Assembly: GCF_900091555.1 (NCBI RefSeq)
Contig: NZ_FMCX01000002.1
Span: 1 to 64,000, forward strand
Length of the DNA: 64,000 nucleotides
Reading direction: 5' to 3'
Origin: Micromonospora mirobrigensis
GTDB lineage: Bacteria > Actinomycetota > Actinomycetes > Mycobacteriales > Micromonosporaceae
Numbering within the stretch: position 1 is the first letter of the stretch; every line of letters starts with the position of its first letter. Below the pieces are notes generated by a model, which saw only the letters and a program-made list of their open reading frames with translations, was not told the origin of the DNA and made no database searches. Positions 50,646 to 59,044 of the stretch are shown here, piece after piece. The translations under genes and the position numbers were made by a program.

Positions 50646-50667
50646 AATATACCGGCTATCGGTATAT
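50646..50667 (-). promoter_or_regulatory. PadR operator and -10 element: ATATACCG-GCTAT-CGGTATAT
   Basis: A perfect 8-5-8 palindrome at 50647-50667. The minus-strand -10 TATATT (50646-50651) overlaps one arm, so PadR binding would block its own promoter. The TATCGGTA core (50657-50664) is the octamer found at module 1. Confidence 0.7.
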
Positions 50668-50678
50668 GCGCTGCCCGG

Positions 50679-51578
50679 TCAGTGCCGGGTCTCCGGGTGG
50701 CCACGGTGCCCGTCGCCCGCCCCGACGCTGTCGGGCGCCGGCACCGGCGTCGCCGGCTGCCGGGCCGGGGTCGCCGGCTGCCCGGCGGCCGGGGCGGGCT
50801 GCTGCCGGGTGCCGTTGGCGAACTCGTCGAAGAACCGCAGCAGCTCGACCGGGAACGGCATCACCAGGGTGCTGTTCTTCTCCGCCGCCACGTCCACCAC
50901 CGTCTGCAACAGCCGCAGCTGGTACGCCCCCGGAGTGTCGGCCATCGCCCGGGAGGCGTCGGCGAGCCGCCGGGACGCCTGGTACTCGCCGTCCGCGGCG
51001 ATCACCCGCGCCCGGCGTTCCCGCTCCGCCTCGGCCTGCCGGGACATCGAGCGCTTCATCCCCTCGGGCAGCGCGACGTCCTTGACCTCCACCCGTTCGA
51101 TCAGCAGCCCCCACGGCTTCTCGGTCGGGGCGTCGATCACCGACTTGAGTTCGGCGTTGATCCGCTCCCGGTCACCGAGGACGGTGTCCAGGTCGGCCTT
51201 GCCGATCACCGACCGCAGCGCCGTCTGCGCCACCTGGAGCACGGCCGACGGATAGTCCCGCACGTTGACCAGGGCCTTCACCGGGTCCACCACCCGGTAG
51301 TAGACGACCGCGTCCACGGTCAGGGTGACGTTGTCCCGGGTGATCGCGCCCTGCGCCGGCACGCCGATCACGGTGGTCTGCATGCTGACCCGGACCATCC
51401 GGTCCGCGATCGGCACGATCAGGTGCAGACCGGGCTGCCGGATGCGGTCCAGCACCCGGCCGAACCGGAACACGATCCCCCGCTGGTACTGCTGGACCAG
51501 GCGGACGCTCAGCGACCCGAGCAGCACCACCAGGACCACGACGACGACCAGGCCGATGAAGGCGGCGGCGCTTCCCAT
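50679..51578 (-). CDS. SPFH/slipin-family membrane protein
   Basis: A 299-residue protein: N-terminal helix (AFIGLVVVVVLVVLLGSLSVRLV), then VQQYQRGIVFRFGRVLDRIRQPGLHLIVPIADRMVRVSMQ and the Band-7 domain (DNVTLTVDAVVYYRVVDPVKALVNVRDYPSAVLQVAQTALRSVIGKADLDTVL), coiled coil PEGMKRSMSRQAEAERERRARVIAADGEYQAS and a Pro-rich tail. Slipins organise membrane microdomains and are often next to NfeD proteases; none is seen here. It is in the same direction as, but 41 bases upstream of, the PadR operator. Confidence 0.88.
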   Translation of the reverse strand: MGSAAAFIGLVVVVVLVVLLGSLSVRLVQQYQRGIVFRFGRVLDRIRQPGLHLIVPIADRMVRVSMQTTVIGVPAQGAITRDNVTLTVDAVVYYRVVDPVKALVNVRDYPSAVLQVAQTALRSVIGKADLDTVLGDRERINAELKSVIDAPTEKPWGLLIERVEVKDVALPEGMKRSMSRQAEAERERRARVIAADGEYQASRRLADASRAMADTPGAYQLRLLQTVVDVAAEKNSTLVMPFPVELLRFFDEFANGTRQQPAPAAGQPATPARQPATPVPAPDSVGAGDGHRGHPETRH

Positions 51579-51754
51579 GACCCCTCGCTCCCGGAGGCCC
51601 CCGCCTCCCGGCGCCGCGCATACCCGCCGCGGCGCCGGTCACTCCTGCCCGCCGGCCGTCGGTCGCTGCGCGGCGCTGCCGCCGTTGCGGCGGGTCGGGA
51701 CCGGACGGCGCGGAGCGGCAGCGGCGGACCCGGCCGTGCCGGTCCCCCGGCCGC

Positions 51755-52441
51755 TCAGCGCAGGTCGTCCAGGACGTCCGCGGCCAGCTCGCGCAGCTGC
51801 GGGCGCAGCGCCCGCAGCTGCCCGGTGACCACCGGCAGCCGATTCTCCGGCGAGCGGCCCAGCAGGAGCCGCACGGTCACCACCGCGTTCGCCGACCGGA
51901 CGGTGGTCGCGGCCACCCTCTCCGCGGGGTAGAGCACGGTGAACGCCTCGTCGCCCGGCGTCGCCTCGGGCACCAGCACCGTCCGCCCGCCGTTGCTCGC
52001 CTCGCCGGCCTCGGCGCGGATCCCGGCGAGCAGCCCGGCCAGCTGCGAGGTCGCCTCCTTCGTCACGTCCCCGCCGGCCGGCACGCGCAGGTAGACGGTC
52101 ACCTTGGCGTTGACCCCGGGACGGCCGCCCTGGGCGGCGGCGCCCCACGCGCAGCCGGCGGTCGTCACGTACGTCCCGTCGCCGGACTCGGTCCGGTCCG
52201 GGGTCCCCGCCCCGGTGGCCTGCCACGTCCGGGCCGCCGCGCTGGTCAACGCCGGGCAGCGTTGGGTGAGCCCGCTCCACCGGGCACCGCTGGTCGCCGC
52301 CTCGGTGACCGGCGGCGTTCCGACGGCGGCCGTGGTCGGCGCGGGATCGGGCTGCTCTGCGTCGTCGGCGGTGGAACCACAGCCGGCCGCCAACAGCAGG
52401 GCGGGCAGGGCGACGGCGGTGACGAGACGGGATGCGCGCAC
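51755..52441 (-). CDS. DUF3558-type lipoprotein at the end of the ESX-like cluster
   Basis: A 228-residue lipoprotein with a clear lipobox (LLLAAGC near residue 21). The mature part contains CPALTSAAARTWQATGAG, YVTTAGCAWGA and VTVRLLLGR with paired cysteines, the DUF3558 layout common in actinomycetes beside ESX-like genes. It is 19 bases behind the helical 275-residue protein and probably co-transcribed. Confidence 0.75.
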   Translation of the reverse strand: MRASRLVTAVALPALLLAAGCGSTADDAEQPDPAPTTAAVGTPPVTEAATSGARWSGLTQRCPALTSAAARTWQATGAGTPDRTESGDGTYVTTAGCAWGAAAQGGRPGVNAKVTVYLRVPAGGDVTKEATSQLAGLLAGIRAEAGEASNGGRTVLVPEATPGDEAFTVLYPAERVAATTVRSANAVVTVRLLLGRSPENRLPVVTGQLRALRPQLRELAADVLDDLR

Positions 52442-52460
52442 GCGGGCTCCTCCTGGTGGG

Positions 52461-53288
52461 TCAGCCGGTCACGGACTGCGGCCAGCGGCCGCCGCTGAGC
52501 TCGCCGCTGTGGTCGGCGATCTCGTTGGCCAGCGTGTTGATCGACTGGAGCACCTCGGCGAGCCGCTTGCCGAGGTTGACCGCGTAGGCGAGCGTCTCGG
52601 TGGTGGCGGTGCCGATGGTCCCGGCGAGGTCCTGCAGGGCCAGCGGCGCCTGGGTGACCGCGCCCGCGCCGATCGCGCCGACGTCGATGGCGGTGGCCAG
52701 GATGGAGCCGGCCACGCTGGCGCCACGCTCGCCCAGCTCGGCGATGTACGCCGTGTTCGCCGTCGCCACGTCGGCGAGCCACTCACTGGTGGCCTTGACC
52801 TTGCCGACGCTGGCGTCCACCGCGCTGGTCTGCTTCTCCACCTCCTGGGTGTAGACCTCCTTGGTCGGCCCCTGCCAGTAGGCGAGGTTGTGGCCGCCGC
52901 CCATGTCGTTGCCGATCTCGGACAGGGGGGTCAGCACGCCGGTGGTGTACCGGAAGCCGGTCTCGAAGAGCGAACCGATCGGCACCGAGCCCTGGACGGC
53001 CTTCTCCACACGCTCCAGGACGGTGCTGACGCTCTTCTGGATGATCTCCATCTTCTCGTGGACGGCCCGGACCGCGTTGGCGATCTTCTCGGTCCACCAC
53101 TCGGAGATGGTCGCCCAGATGCTGTCGTTGTTCAGCTCCTCTTCGACCTTCGCGAGCAGCCCGTTGACCTTGCCGACGAGCTCGTTCCAGCTGTCCCGGA
53201 TCTTCCTGAGCGCATCCTCCACCAGCTCGGTGCCCTTGCGGTAGGCGAGCAGGATGGTGGGGGCGAACTCCGTACTTTGCGGCGGCAC
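52461..53288 (-). CDS. ESX-like helical secreted-substrate-type protein
   Basis: A 275-residue, almost wholly alpha-helical protein without signal peptide: ELVEDALRKIRDSWNELVGKVNGLLAKVEEELNN, SEWWTEKIANAVRAVHEKMEIIQKSVSTVLERVEKAVQG, YWQGPTKEVYTQEVEKQTSAVDASVGKV, and a glycine/alanine-rich turn region. The W-Q-G (YWQGP) in a helical hairpin recalls WXG/LXG proteins of type VII secretion. No toxin domain is evident. It lies between a short ESX-like protein and a lipoprotein gene. Confidence 0.65.
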   Translation of the reverse strand: MPPQSTEFAPTILLAYRKGTELVEDALRKIRDSWNELVGKVNGLLAKVEEELNNDSIWATISEWWTEKIANAVRAVHEKMEIIQKSVSTVLERVEKAVQGSVPIGSLFETGFRYTTGVLTPLSEIGNDMGGGHNLAYWQGPTKEVYTQEVEKQTSAVDASVGKVKATSEWLADVATANTAYIAELGERGASVAGSILATAIDVGAIGAGAVTQAPLALQDLAGTIGTATTETLAYAVNLGKRLAEVLQSINTLANEIADHSGELSGGRWPQSVTG

Positions 53289-53312
53289 GACGGCTCCTGT
53301 CGGTTCCGGGGG

Positions 53313-53660
53313 TCAGGCGGACCAGATCTTGTCGAAGTTGGCGATGTTGTCCTCCTCGGCGCGCTCGTACCAGTCGGCGTTGCGGTTGAGCGCACCGGCG
53401 AACTGATCGAACTCGGTCACCGCATCCCGGAACAACGTGGTGAGCTGACTGTGCATCTTCTGGTAGGCGTTCTGGAGGTCGGCCGCCGAGATCCCGCCGA
53501 TCACCTGGTCGGGCACCATGAAGGCCAACGGGGAGAGATCCTGGTCGGCGGTGGTCCGTGCGACGGCCTCCATCCGGTCGGAGAGCTTGCGCCACTTGAC
53601 CGCCTCCGCCCGGATGGCCTCCGTGGCCACCTGCACCTTGGCCCGCGAGTAGTCGCCCAT
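53313..53660 (-). CDS. EspC/WXG100-like small protein
   Basis: A 115-residue helical-hairpin protein: KVQVATEAIRAEAVKWRKLSDRMEAVARTTADQDLSPLAF, then QNAYQKMHSQLTTLFRDAVTEFDQFAGALNRNADWYERAEEDNIANFDKIWSA, with the ADxYxxAE(E/D)xN-like tail characteristic of EspC/ESX-1 secretion-associated proteins. It starts 24 bases upstream of the 275-residue gene, and 14 bases after the YbaB-like gene. Type VII export is inferred from the family resemblance. Confidence 0.7.
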   Translation of the reverse strand: MGDYSRAKVQVATEAIRAEAVKWRKLSDRMEAVARTTADQDLSPLAFMVPDQVIGGISAADLQNAYQKMHSQLTTLFRDAVTEFDQFAGALNRNADWYERAEEDNIANFDKIWSA

Positions 53661-53674
53661 GGTCCTCCTCCTTC

Positions 53675-54349
53675 TCAGCGCCGCACGGCGATGGTCAGCC
53701 GCGCCGCCTCGCGCAGCGCGGCCAGGGCGTCGGCGGCGATCCGGTCACCGTCGGCCGGCCCGAGGTCGTACCCGTCGACCTCGGCGGAGACGACCGCGCC
53801 ACCGGCCACGCCCACCCGGACGATCCCGTACGGCCCGGCGACCAGCTGCCGGTCCGGCTCGGCGGCCTGCCGGCTCAGCCGCTGGGTCGCGTCGAGGATC
53901 GCGAAGCCCCGGTCGATCTTCTCCGAGATCGCCTCCAGGTAGCGGGGCGAGTCGGGGTCGGGCAGCGGTGCGGTGGGCGGCGGGATCAGGTGCTGCGCGC
54001 TCGGCGGTGCGGCGGGGGCGGGCAGCTCGTGGCCGTACCGCTCGGCCACCGCGCGGGCGACGCCGAGCTTGGAGCGGGCGAAGTCCAGGGCAGCAAGCAG
54101 GGCCGCACCGACACCGGCCGGGCCGACTGCCCGCCACCAGCCCGGGTCGAGCCAGAGGTCGACCAGGTCACCGTCGGTGTCGACCAGGCAGGTCACCGAG
54201 CCGGTGACGTCGGTGCCGGAGACCGGGCCGTACCCGCCGACGTCCTCACCGGGGCGCGCCTGGCCGAAGTGGCGCTCCATCCGGGCCAGGAACTCCCGGG
54301 CGTCGTCCAGGCGCGGGTCGTCCGCGCCGTGCTGCTCGTGGTAGGGCAT
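53675..54349 (-). CDS. YbaB/EbfC-like nucleoid-associated protein in the ESX-like cluster
   Basis: A 224-residue protein. Residues 1-105 (DDAREFLARMERHFGQARP, VTGSVTCLVDTDGDLVDLWLDPGWWRAVGPAGVGAALLAALDFARSKL) form a YbaB-like dimerisation domain, and residues 145-220 repeat the theme (RYLEAISEKIDRGFAILDATQRLSRQ, IVRVGVAGGAVVSAEVDGYDLG), so it looks like a tandem or fused YbaB. Such YbaB-like proteins occur at the head of ESX-type clusters in actinomycetes. ATG at 54349 is preferred over upstream GTG codons because GGGGGAG precedes it. Confidence 0.72.
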   Translation of the reverse strand: MPYHEQHGADDPRLDDAREFLARMERHFGQARPGEDVGGYGPVSGTDVTGSVTCLVDTDGDLVDLWLDPGWWRAVGPAGVGAALLAALDFARSKLGVARAVAERYGHELPAPAAPPSAQHLIPPPTAPLPDPDSPRYLEAISEKIDRGFAILDATQRLSRQAAEPDRQLVAGPYGIVRVGVAGGAVVSAEVDGYDLGPADGDRIAADALAALREAARLTIAVRR

Positions 54350-54476
54350 CCGCTCCCCCGCTGGCCGGCACGGGTCCGGCGGCCGGCCACGCGACCGTGC
54401 GGCCACGCACCCCCGTGCTGAGTGACGCCGACGACCATAGTCGACCATCGCCACCGCGCGGTGCCCGCACCACCGA

Positions 54477-54758
54477 TCAGGGGGCCGGATATCGCCGGCG
54501 CAGGAAGGCGACCAGCCCGCCCTGCTCCAGATTGACCAGCTCCCAGTTGCGGGTCTCCAGGAACTCCACGGCGGCGAGCAGCCGGTCGACCTCGGCGAGC
54601 GTGCCGGCGCCGAGGGAGAGGGTGTTGCTCACCATCGCGCCGGGTGACGGCGTCACCATGATGTACCGGAACGGGTACGGGTCGAGGTTCACCCGACCGC
54701 TGAGGATGTCGTCGGAGTGGAACCGGCGCGGCGGGCGCTGCGGTACGGGATGGGCCAC
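54477..54758 (-). CDS. Hypothetical protein (93 aa)
   Basis: The GTG is favoured by a TACGCT element 6 bases upstream. The product reads RRFHSDDILSGRVNLDPYPFRYIMVTPSPGAMVSNTLSLGAGTLAEVDRLLAAVEFLETRNWELVNLEQGGLVAFLRRRYPAP, an alpha-beta protein of an uncharacterised actinomycete family. It is 127 bases upstream of the YbaB-like gene and in the same direction, so it may belong to the ESX-like cluster. Confidence 0.6.
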   Translation of the reverse strand: MAHPVPQRPPRRFHSDDILSGRVNLDPYPFRYIMVTPSPGAMVSNTLSLGAGTLAEVDRLLAAVEFLETRNWELVNLEQGGLVAFLRRRYPAP

Positions 54759-54764
54759 CCCCCG

Positions 54765-54770
54765 AGCGTA
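54765..54770 (-). promoter_or_regulatory. -10 element (TACGCT) of leaderless 93-aa gene
   Basis: TACGCT precedes the GTG by 6 bases on the minus strand. Confidence 0.4.
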
Positions 54771-54940
54771 GGACCCGGCCGCCCGCGGGCCGGCGCGGAC
54801 GCACTTCCCGTCGACGGGCTTCGATCGCCGCAGCCTCTGGCGTCCGACCGCCGTTGGCAATATCCTCCACTGCACGCGTAGCTGTTGGAGTTCCTTTTCA
54901 CGCACCCCGGCGTGCCCGCGCTGGCCACTGAGGAGACGTC

Positions 54941-56074
54941 ATGCACTTCGACCACCCCGAACTCGACCGCCGGACCCTGCTGCGGGCCGGTCTCGGCGCC
55001 GCCGCGGTCGCGGTCGTCGGCAGCGAGCTCGCCCTTCCGTCGGCCGCCCGGGCCGCCGCGGGCGCCGACCTCGACTGGATCATCAGCTGCGACGAGTGGG
55101 GCGCCCGCCCGCCGGCCGACCCGCTGTCGATCAGCGCCATCGCCACCAACAAGATCATGCTGCACCACATGGCGTTCCCGAACGTCACCGACTACTCCGA
55201 GGAGCACGCCAAGCAGCTCGCCCGCGACTGCCAGGACCTGCACCTGGACGTCAACCACTGGTCCGACACCGGCCAGCACTTCACGGTCAGCCGGGGCGGG
55301 TACGTCCTGGAGGGACGGCACGGCAGCCTGGAGCGCCTCGGCGTCGGCGACCGGCAGATGATCTCGGCGCACTGCCCCGGCGAGAACGGCCGGGCGATCG
55401 GCATCGAGAACGAGGGCACCTACGTCACCGACACCCCGCCGCAGCAGCTGCTCGACTCGCTGGTCACGCTCTGCACCACCATCTGCCGGCAGTACGGGCT
55501 GCACGCCCACGACATCTTCGGCCACTGGGACTTCCGCGCCACCCAGTGCCCCGGCGCGATGTTCTACCGGGAGTTCCCCGCCCTGCGCCGCCGCGTCTTC
55601 ACCGCCCTCGGCACCGACCTGGCCGACGTGCCCGCCCGGCGCTGGCCGGACATCTGGCGCTTCGTCGGCGGCCCGGTGGTACGGGTGGCGCAGTACCTGC
55701 TCACCTACCGGGGCTACCCCGTGCCGGTCACCGGCGTCTTCGACGCGGCCACCGTGGCGGCCGTGCAGGACTGGCAGTCCCGCAACGGCATCCCGGTCGA
55801 CGTCGACGCGACCCTCACCGGCCCCACCTGGGAGACGCTCGCCCCGGAGCTGGGCAAGGACGCCACCGGGATCCCCGTGCAGGCGGTGCAGTTCATGCTC
55901 AACTCCAAGGGCTGGACCGATGTGGCGGTCACCGGCCAGTACGACTGGGTGACCAAGAAGGCCCTCCAGGACCTCCAGGAGCTGCACGGACTGGACACCA
56001 ACGGCAAGGTCTCCACCACCACCTGGTGCGCCCTGGTCGGCGGGGTGGTGCGCCAGTCGTTCACCCAGGACTGA
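54941..56074 (+). CDS. Tat-exported N-acetylmuramoyl-L-alanine amidase with peptidoglycan-binding repeats
   Basis: A 377-residue protein with a twin-arginine signal (D9-R10-R11 then TLLRAGLGAAAVAVV). The Amidase_2/PGRP domain runs to about residue 215, with zinc ligands H75 or H76 (KIMLHHMAFPN), the late His and Cys in GHWDFRATQCPG and a conserved ENEGTY. Two PG_binding_1 repeats follow (VRVAQYLLTYRGYPVPVTGVFDAATVAAVQDWQS and VQAVQFMLNSKGWTDVAVTGQYDWVTKKALQDLQ). It cleaves the peptide stem from glycan strands. Probably monocistronic. Confidence 0.9.
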   Translation: MHFDHPELDRRTLLRAGLGAAAVAVVGSELALPSAARAAAGADLDWIISCDEWGARPPADPLSISAIATNKIMLHHMAFPNVTDYSEEHAKQLARDCQDLHLDVNHWSDTGQHFTVSRGGYVLEGRHGSLERLGVGDRQMISAHCPGENGRAIGIENEGTYVTDTPPQQLLDSLVTLCTTICRQYGLHAHDIFGHWDFRATQCPGAMFYREFPALRRRVFTALGTDLADVPARRWPDIWRFVGGPVVRVAQYLLTYRGYPVPVTGVFDAATVAAVQDWQSRNGIPVDVDATLTGPTWETLAPELGKDATGIPVQAVQFMLNSKGWTDVAVTGQYDWVTKKALQDLQELHGLDTNGKVSTTTWCALVGGVVRQSFTQD

Positions 56075-56078
56075 CCGG

Positions 56079-56279
56079 GTGAGGCGGACGGCGGTGGGGG
56101 CGTCGACGAGGCCGCCCCCACCGCGTACAGCCGACGTGGCAGCCCTCGGGCCGATCCTGGCCCTGGGGACGGCCTGGCTCGGCGGCGAACTGGTCGAGCG
56201 GTTGGGCGTCGGGGTGAGCGACGAGGCGGGCGTCGACGCGCCGAGCTCACTGTCGCACCGGGCCGCCCGCCGGGCCTGA
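56079..56279 (+). pseudogene. C-terminal tail of a DUF2231-like membrane protein
   Basis: The segment ALGTAWLGGELVERLGVGVSDEAGVDAPSSL is the conserved end (last helix and tail) of DUF2231 proteins in actinomycetes. The preceding three helices are missing; the open frame starts only 4 bases after the amidase stop. Most likely a deletion remnant. Confidence 0.4.
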
Positions 56280-56289
56280 GCCGGACCGG

Positions 56290-57243
56290 TCAGCCCGCCG
56301 CGCCCTCCTCCGGCCGGGAGTCGGGGCAGCAGACGGTCAGCGCCCGCGGCACCACCCGGACCTTCAGCCGGTCGGTCTCGCCGCGGGCGCCCCCGTCCAG
56401 CTCATAGGTCATCGGCGCGCCGAACCGCACCGTGATCCGGCGGCCCCGGGTGATCCGCACGAACGGCGAGTCCTCCGACCGGCCGCCGGCCATCCGGCCC
56501 AGCGTGCGGGCCCACTGGATCGCGCCGGTCGCGGTGGTCACGCCGACGTCCAGGCATCCGTCGTCGGGACGGGCGTCGTCGAAGGCGGGGATGCCGCCGG
56601 TGATCGTGCCGACGTTGCCGAACAGCACGCAGGTGGCCTCGCCGTCGAACCAGTCGGCCCCGTCGACCCGGACCCGCATCCGCACCGGCTCGCCGCGCAC
56701 GTGCCGCAGGCCGGTCCAGACGTACGCGAGACGACCCAGCCGGCCCTTGAGTTTGCGGTCCGCCTCGGCGATCATCTCCCCGTCGAACCCGGCGCCGGCC
56801 ATCACCGCGAAGTGCTCGCCGTTGACCCGGCCCAGGTCCAGGGCGCGGCGCCGGCCGAGCAGGCCGATCCGGACCGCCTCGGTGAGGTCGTGCGGGATGC
56901 CGAGGTTGGTGGCGAAGAGGTTGGCGGTGCCCGCCGGCAGGATCGCCATCGTCGCCCCGGAGCCGGCCAGGGCGTCGGCGCAGCGCTGCACCATGCCGTC
57001 GCCGCCCCAGACGAAGACCAGCTCGGCGCCCTTGCGCACCGCCTTGCGGGCCGTCTTCGGCGCCTTGCGGCTCTTGGGGACCTCGTACCAGATCGGGTCG
57101 GTGATGCCGGCGTCGGCGAGCGTGGCGCGCAGCTCGGCCAGCCCACCGCCGAGGGTCTTACGGCGGTGGGCGACCACGGCGACGGTGCCCACCCGCTCGG
57201 CGGTCGACGGCACGGCGCGCGGGTCGGCCAGGCTGCTGCTCAT
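56290..57243 (-). CDS. Diacylglycerol kinase-family lipid kinase
   Basis: A 317-residue protein: VAVVAHRRKTLGGGLAELRATL, the glycine-rich nucleotide loop FVWGGDGMVQRCADAL (GGDG), LPAGTANLFATNLGIP and MAGAGFDGEMIAEADRKLKGRLGRLAYVWTGLRHV, as in DgkB/YegS/LCB5-type lipid kinases. It likely phosphorylates diacylglycerol or a related lipid. ATG at 57243 starts the family at MSSSLADP; a GTG at 57261 adds 6 residues. It is divergent from the glutamate synthase-like gene, 83 bases apart. Confidence 0.87.
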   Translation of the reverse strand: MSSSLADPRAVPSTAERVGTVAVVAHRRKTLGGGLAELRATLADAGITDPIWYEVPKSRKAPKTARKAVRKGAELVFVWGGDGMVQRCADALAGSGATMAILPAGTANLFATNLGIPHDLTEAVRIGLLGRRRALDLGRVNGEHFAVMAGAGFDGEMIAEADRKLKGRLGRLAYVWTGLRHVRGEPVRMRVRVDGADWFDGEATCVLFGNVGTITGGIPAFDDARPDDGCLDVGVTTATGAIQWARTLGRMAGGRSEDSPFVRITRGRRITVRFGAPMTYELDGGARGETDRLKVRVVPRALTVCCPDSRPEEGAAG

Positions 57244-57326
57244 GGCGGCCGTGGTACCCACTCGGCAAGGTCGGCAAGCCCGGGTGAGCCGTGCGGACCG
57301 CCACGATCACGGGGAGACTGACGGGC

Positions 57327-58901
57327 ATGACCTGGGCCCGCCGAGCCGTACCCGTCGCCGCCGCCGCTCTCGCGGCCCTCGCCGCGCGCGACCTCACCCA
57401 GCGCGACCACGCGCTGCTGCGCAACTTCCCGCTGCTGGGCCGCGCCCGCTACCTGCTGGAGTCGATCGGGCCGGAGCTGCGGCAGTACATCGTCGCGGCC
57501 AACGACGAGGAGCGGCCGTTCACCCGCGACCAGCGCCGCTGGGTGTACGCCTCGGCCAAGCAGGAGAACAACTACTTCGGCTTCGGCACGGACAACGACA
57601 TCGAGCACACCCCCGGATATCCGATCATCAAGCACAAGACGTTCGGCGCGGCGGTTCCGCCGTCCACGCCGGCCGCCGGGCACGACGTGCGGCTGCCCTG
57701 CGCCAAGGTGCTCGGCGGCGCCCGGGGCCGGGCGAGGGCGTTCCGGCCCGAGTCGGTGGTGAACATCTCCGGGATGAGCTTCGGCTCGCTGTCCGGCAAC
57801 GCGATCCAGGCGCTCAACAAGGGCGCCGCGCTGGCCGGCTGCTGGCAGAACACCGGCGAGGGCGGCCTTTCGCCGTACCACCGCAACGGCGGTGACCTGG
57901 TCTTCCAGCTCGGAACGGCGTACTTCGGGTGCCGCGACGAGCACGGCCGGTTCAGCCTGGACCGGCTCAAGGAGGTCGTCGCCGGGGCACCGGTGCGGGC
58001 CCTGGAGGTGAAGCTCAGCCAGGGCGCCAAGCCCAGCCTCGGCGGGCTGCTGCCCGGGGCGAAGGTGTCGGCGGAGATCGCGGCGACCCGGGGCGTCCCG
58101 GCCGGCCGGGACTGCGTCAGCCCGTCCCGGCACGCCGAGTTCTCCGACTGCGACAGCCTGCTGGACTTCGTCGAGCTGCTCGCCACCGAGACCGGCCTGC
58201 CGGTGGGGATCAAGTCCGCCGTGGGTGACCTGGGCTTCTGGACCGAGCTGGCCGACCTGATGCGCGACACCGACCGGGGGGTCGACTTCGTGACCGTCGA
58301 CGGCGGTGAGGGCGGCACCGGCGCCGCGCCGCTGATCTTCACCGACTCGGTGTCGCTGCCGTTCCAGCAGGGCTTCTCCCGGGTCTACCGGACCTTCGCC
58401 GAACGGGACCTGCACGAGCGGGTGGTCTTCGCCGGCGCCGGCAAGCTCGGCCTGCCGGACAACGCGATCGTGGCGTTCGCGCTCGGCTGCGACCTGGTCA
58501 ACGTGGGCCGGGAGGCGATGCTGGCGATCGGTTGCATCCAGGCCCAGAAGTGCCACACCGACACCTGCCCCACCGGCGTGGCCACCCAGAACGCCTGGCT
58601 GGCCCGCGGCCTCGACCCGGCCAGCAAGTCGGTGCGCGCCGCCAACTACCTGCGGACCCTGCGGCGGGACCTGGTCAAGGTCGCCGAGGCCTGCGGCGTG
58701 GAGCACCCCGGGCTGATCGACACCTCCGCGGTGGAGATCCTCGACGGCCGCACCGGCTCCCGGCCACTGCACGAGGTGTACGGCTACCGCCCGGAGTGGG
58801 GGCTGCCGTCCGCCGCCGACCGGGCGGAGATCAGCCGGCTGATGGCCGGCGAGGCGCCGCGCGGCGGCAGCGCCCCTCCCTCGCCGACCGCGCAGCGCTG
58901 A
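57327..58901 (+). CDS. FMN-binding glutamate synthase-family protein
   Basis: A 524-residue enzyme with an N-terminal membrane anchor (AVPVAAAALAALAARDL) and a C-terminal glutamate synthase-like TIM barrel: NISGMSFGSLSGNAIQALNKGA, GGEGGTGAAPLIFTDSVSLPF, a GLPDNAIVAFALGCDLVNVGREAMLAIGCIQAQKCHTDTCPTG loop with cysteines positioned for an Fe-S cluster. Proteins of this group lack the amidotransferase domain and their substrate is unknown. ATG chosen because GGGGAGA precedes it and a longer start has no site. Confidence 0.85.
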   Translation: MTWARRAVPVAAAALAALAARDLTQRDHALLRNFPLLGRARYLLESIGPELRQYIVAANDEERPFTRDQRRWVYASAKQENNYFGFGTDNDIEHTPGYPIIKHKTFGAAVPPSTPAAGHDVRLPCAKVLGGARGRARAFRPESVVNISGMSFGSLSGNAIQALNKGAALAGCWQNTGEGGLSPYHRNGGDLVFQLGTAYFGCRDEHGRFSLDRLKEVVAGAPVRALEVKLSQGAKPSLGGLLPGAKVSAEIAATRGVPAGRDCVSPSRHAEFSDCDSLLDFVELLATETGLPVGIKSAVGDLGFWTELADLMRDTDRGVDFVTVDGGEGGTGAAPLIFTDSVSLPFQQGFSRVYRTFAERDLHERVVFAGAGKLGLPDNAIVAFALGCDLVNVGREAMLAIGCIQAQKCHTDTCPTGVATQNAWLARGLDPASKSVRAANYLRTLRRDLVKVAEACGVEHPGLIDTSAVEILDGRTGSRPLHEVYGYRPEWGLPSAADRAEISRLMAGEAPRGGSAPPSPTAQR

Positions 58902-59044
58902 CCGGCCTGGGCCGATGGTGACCGAGCACCGGCGAGACCGTCCGCATCGGACGTCCGGAGCGGATGCCGCCGCGGGGCTTACCAGGAAGGCCCTGATCAC
59001 GCAGAATGTGGGCACGTCAATGCGGGTGCCGCGTCATGGCCTGG

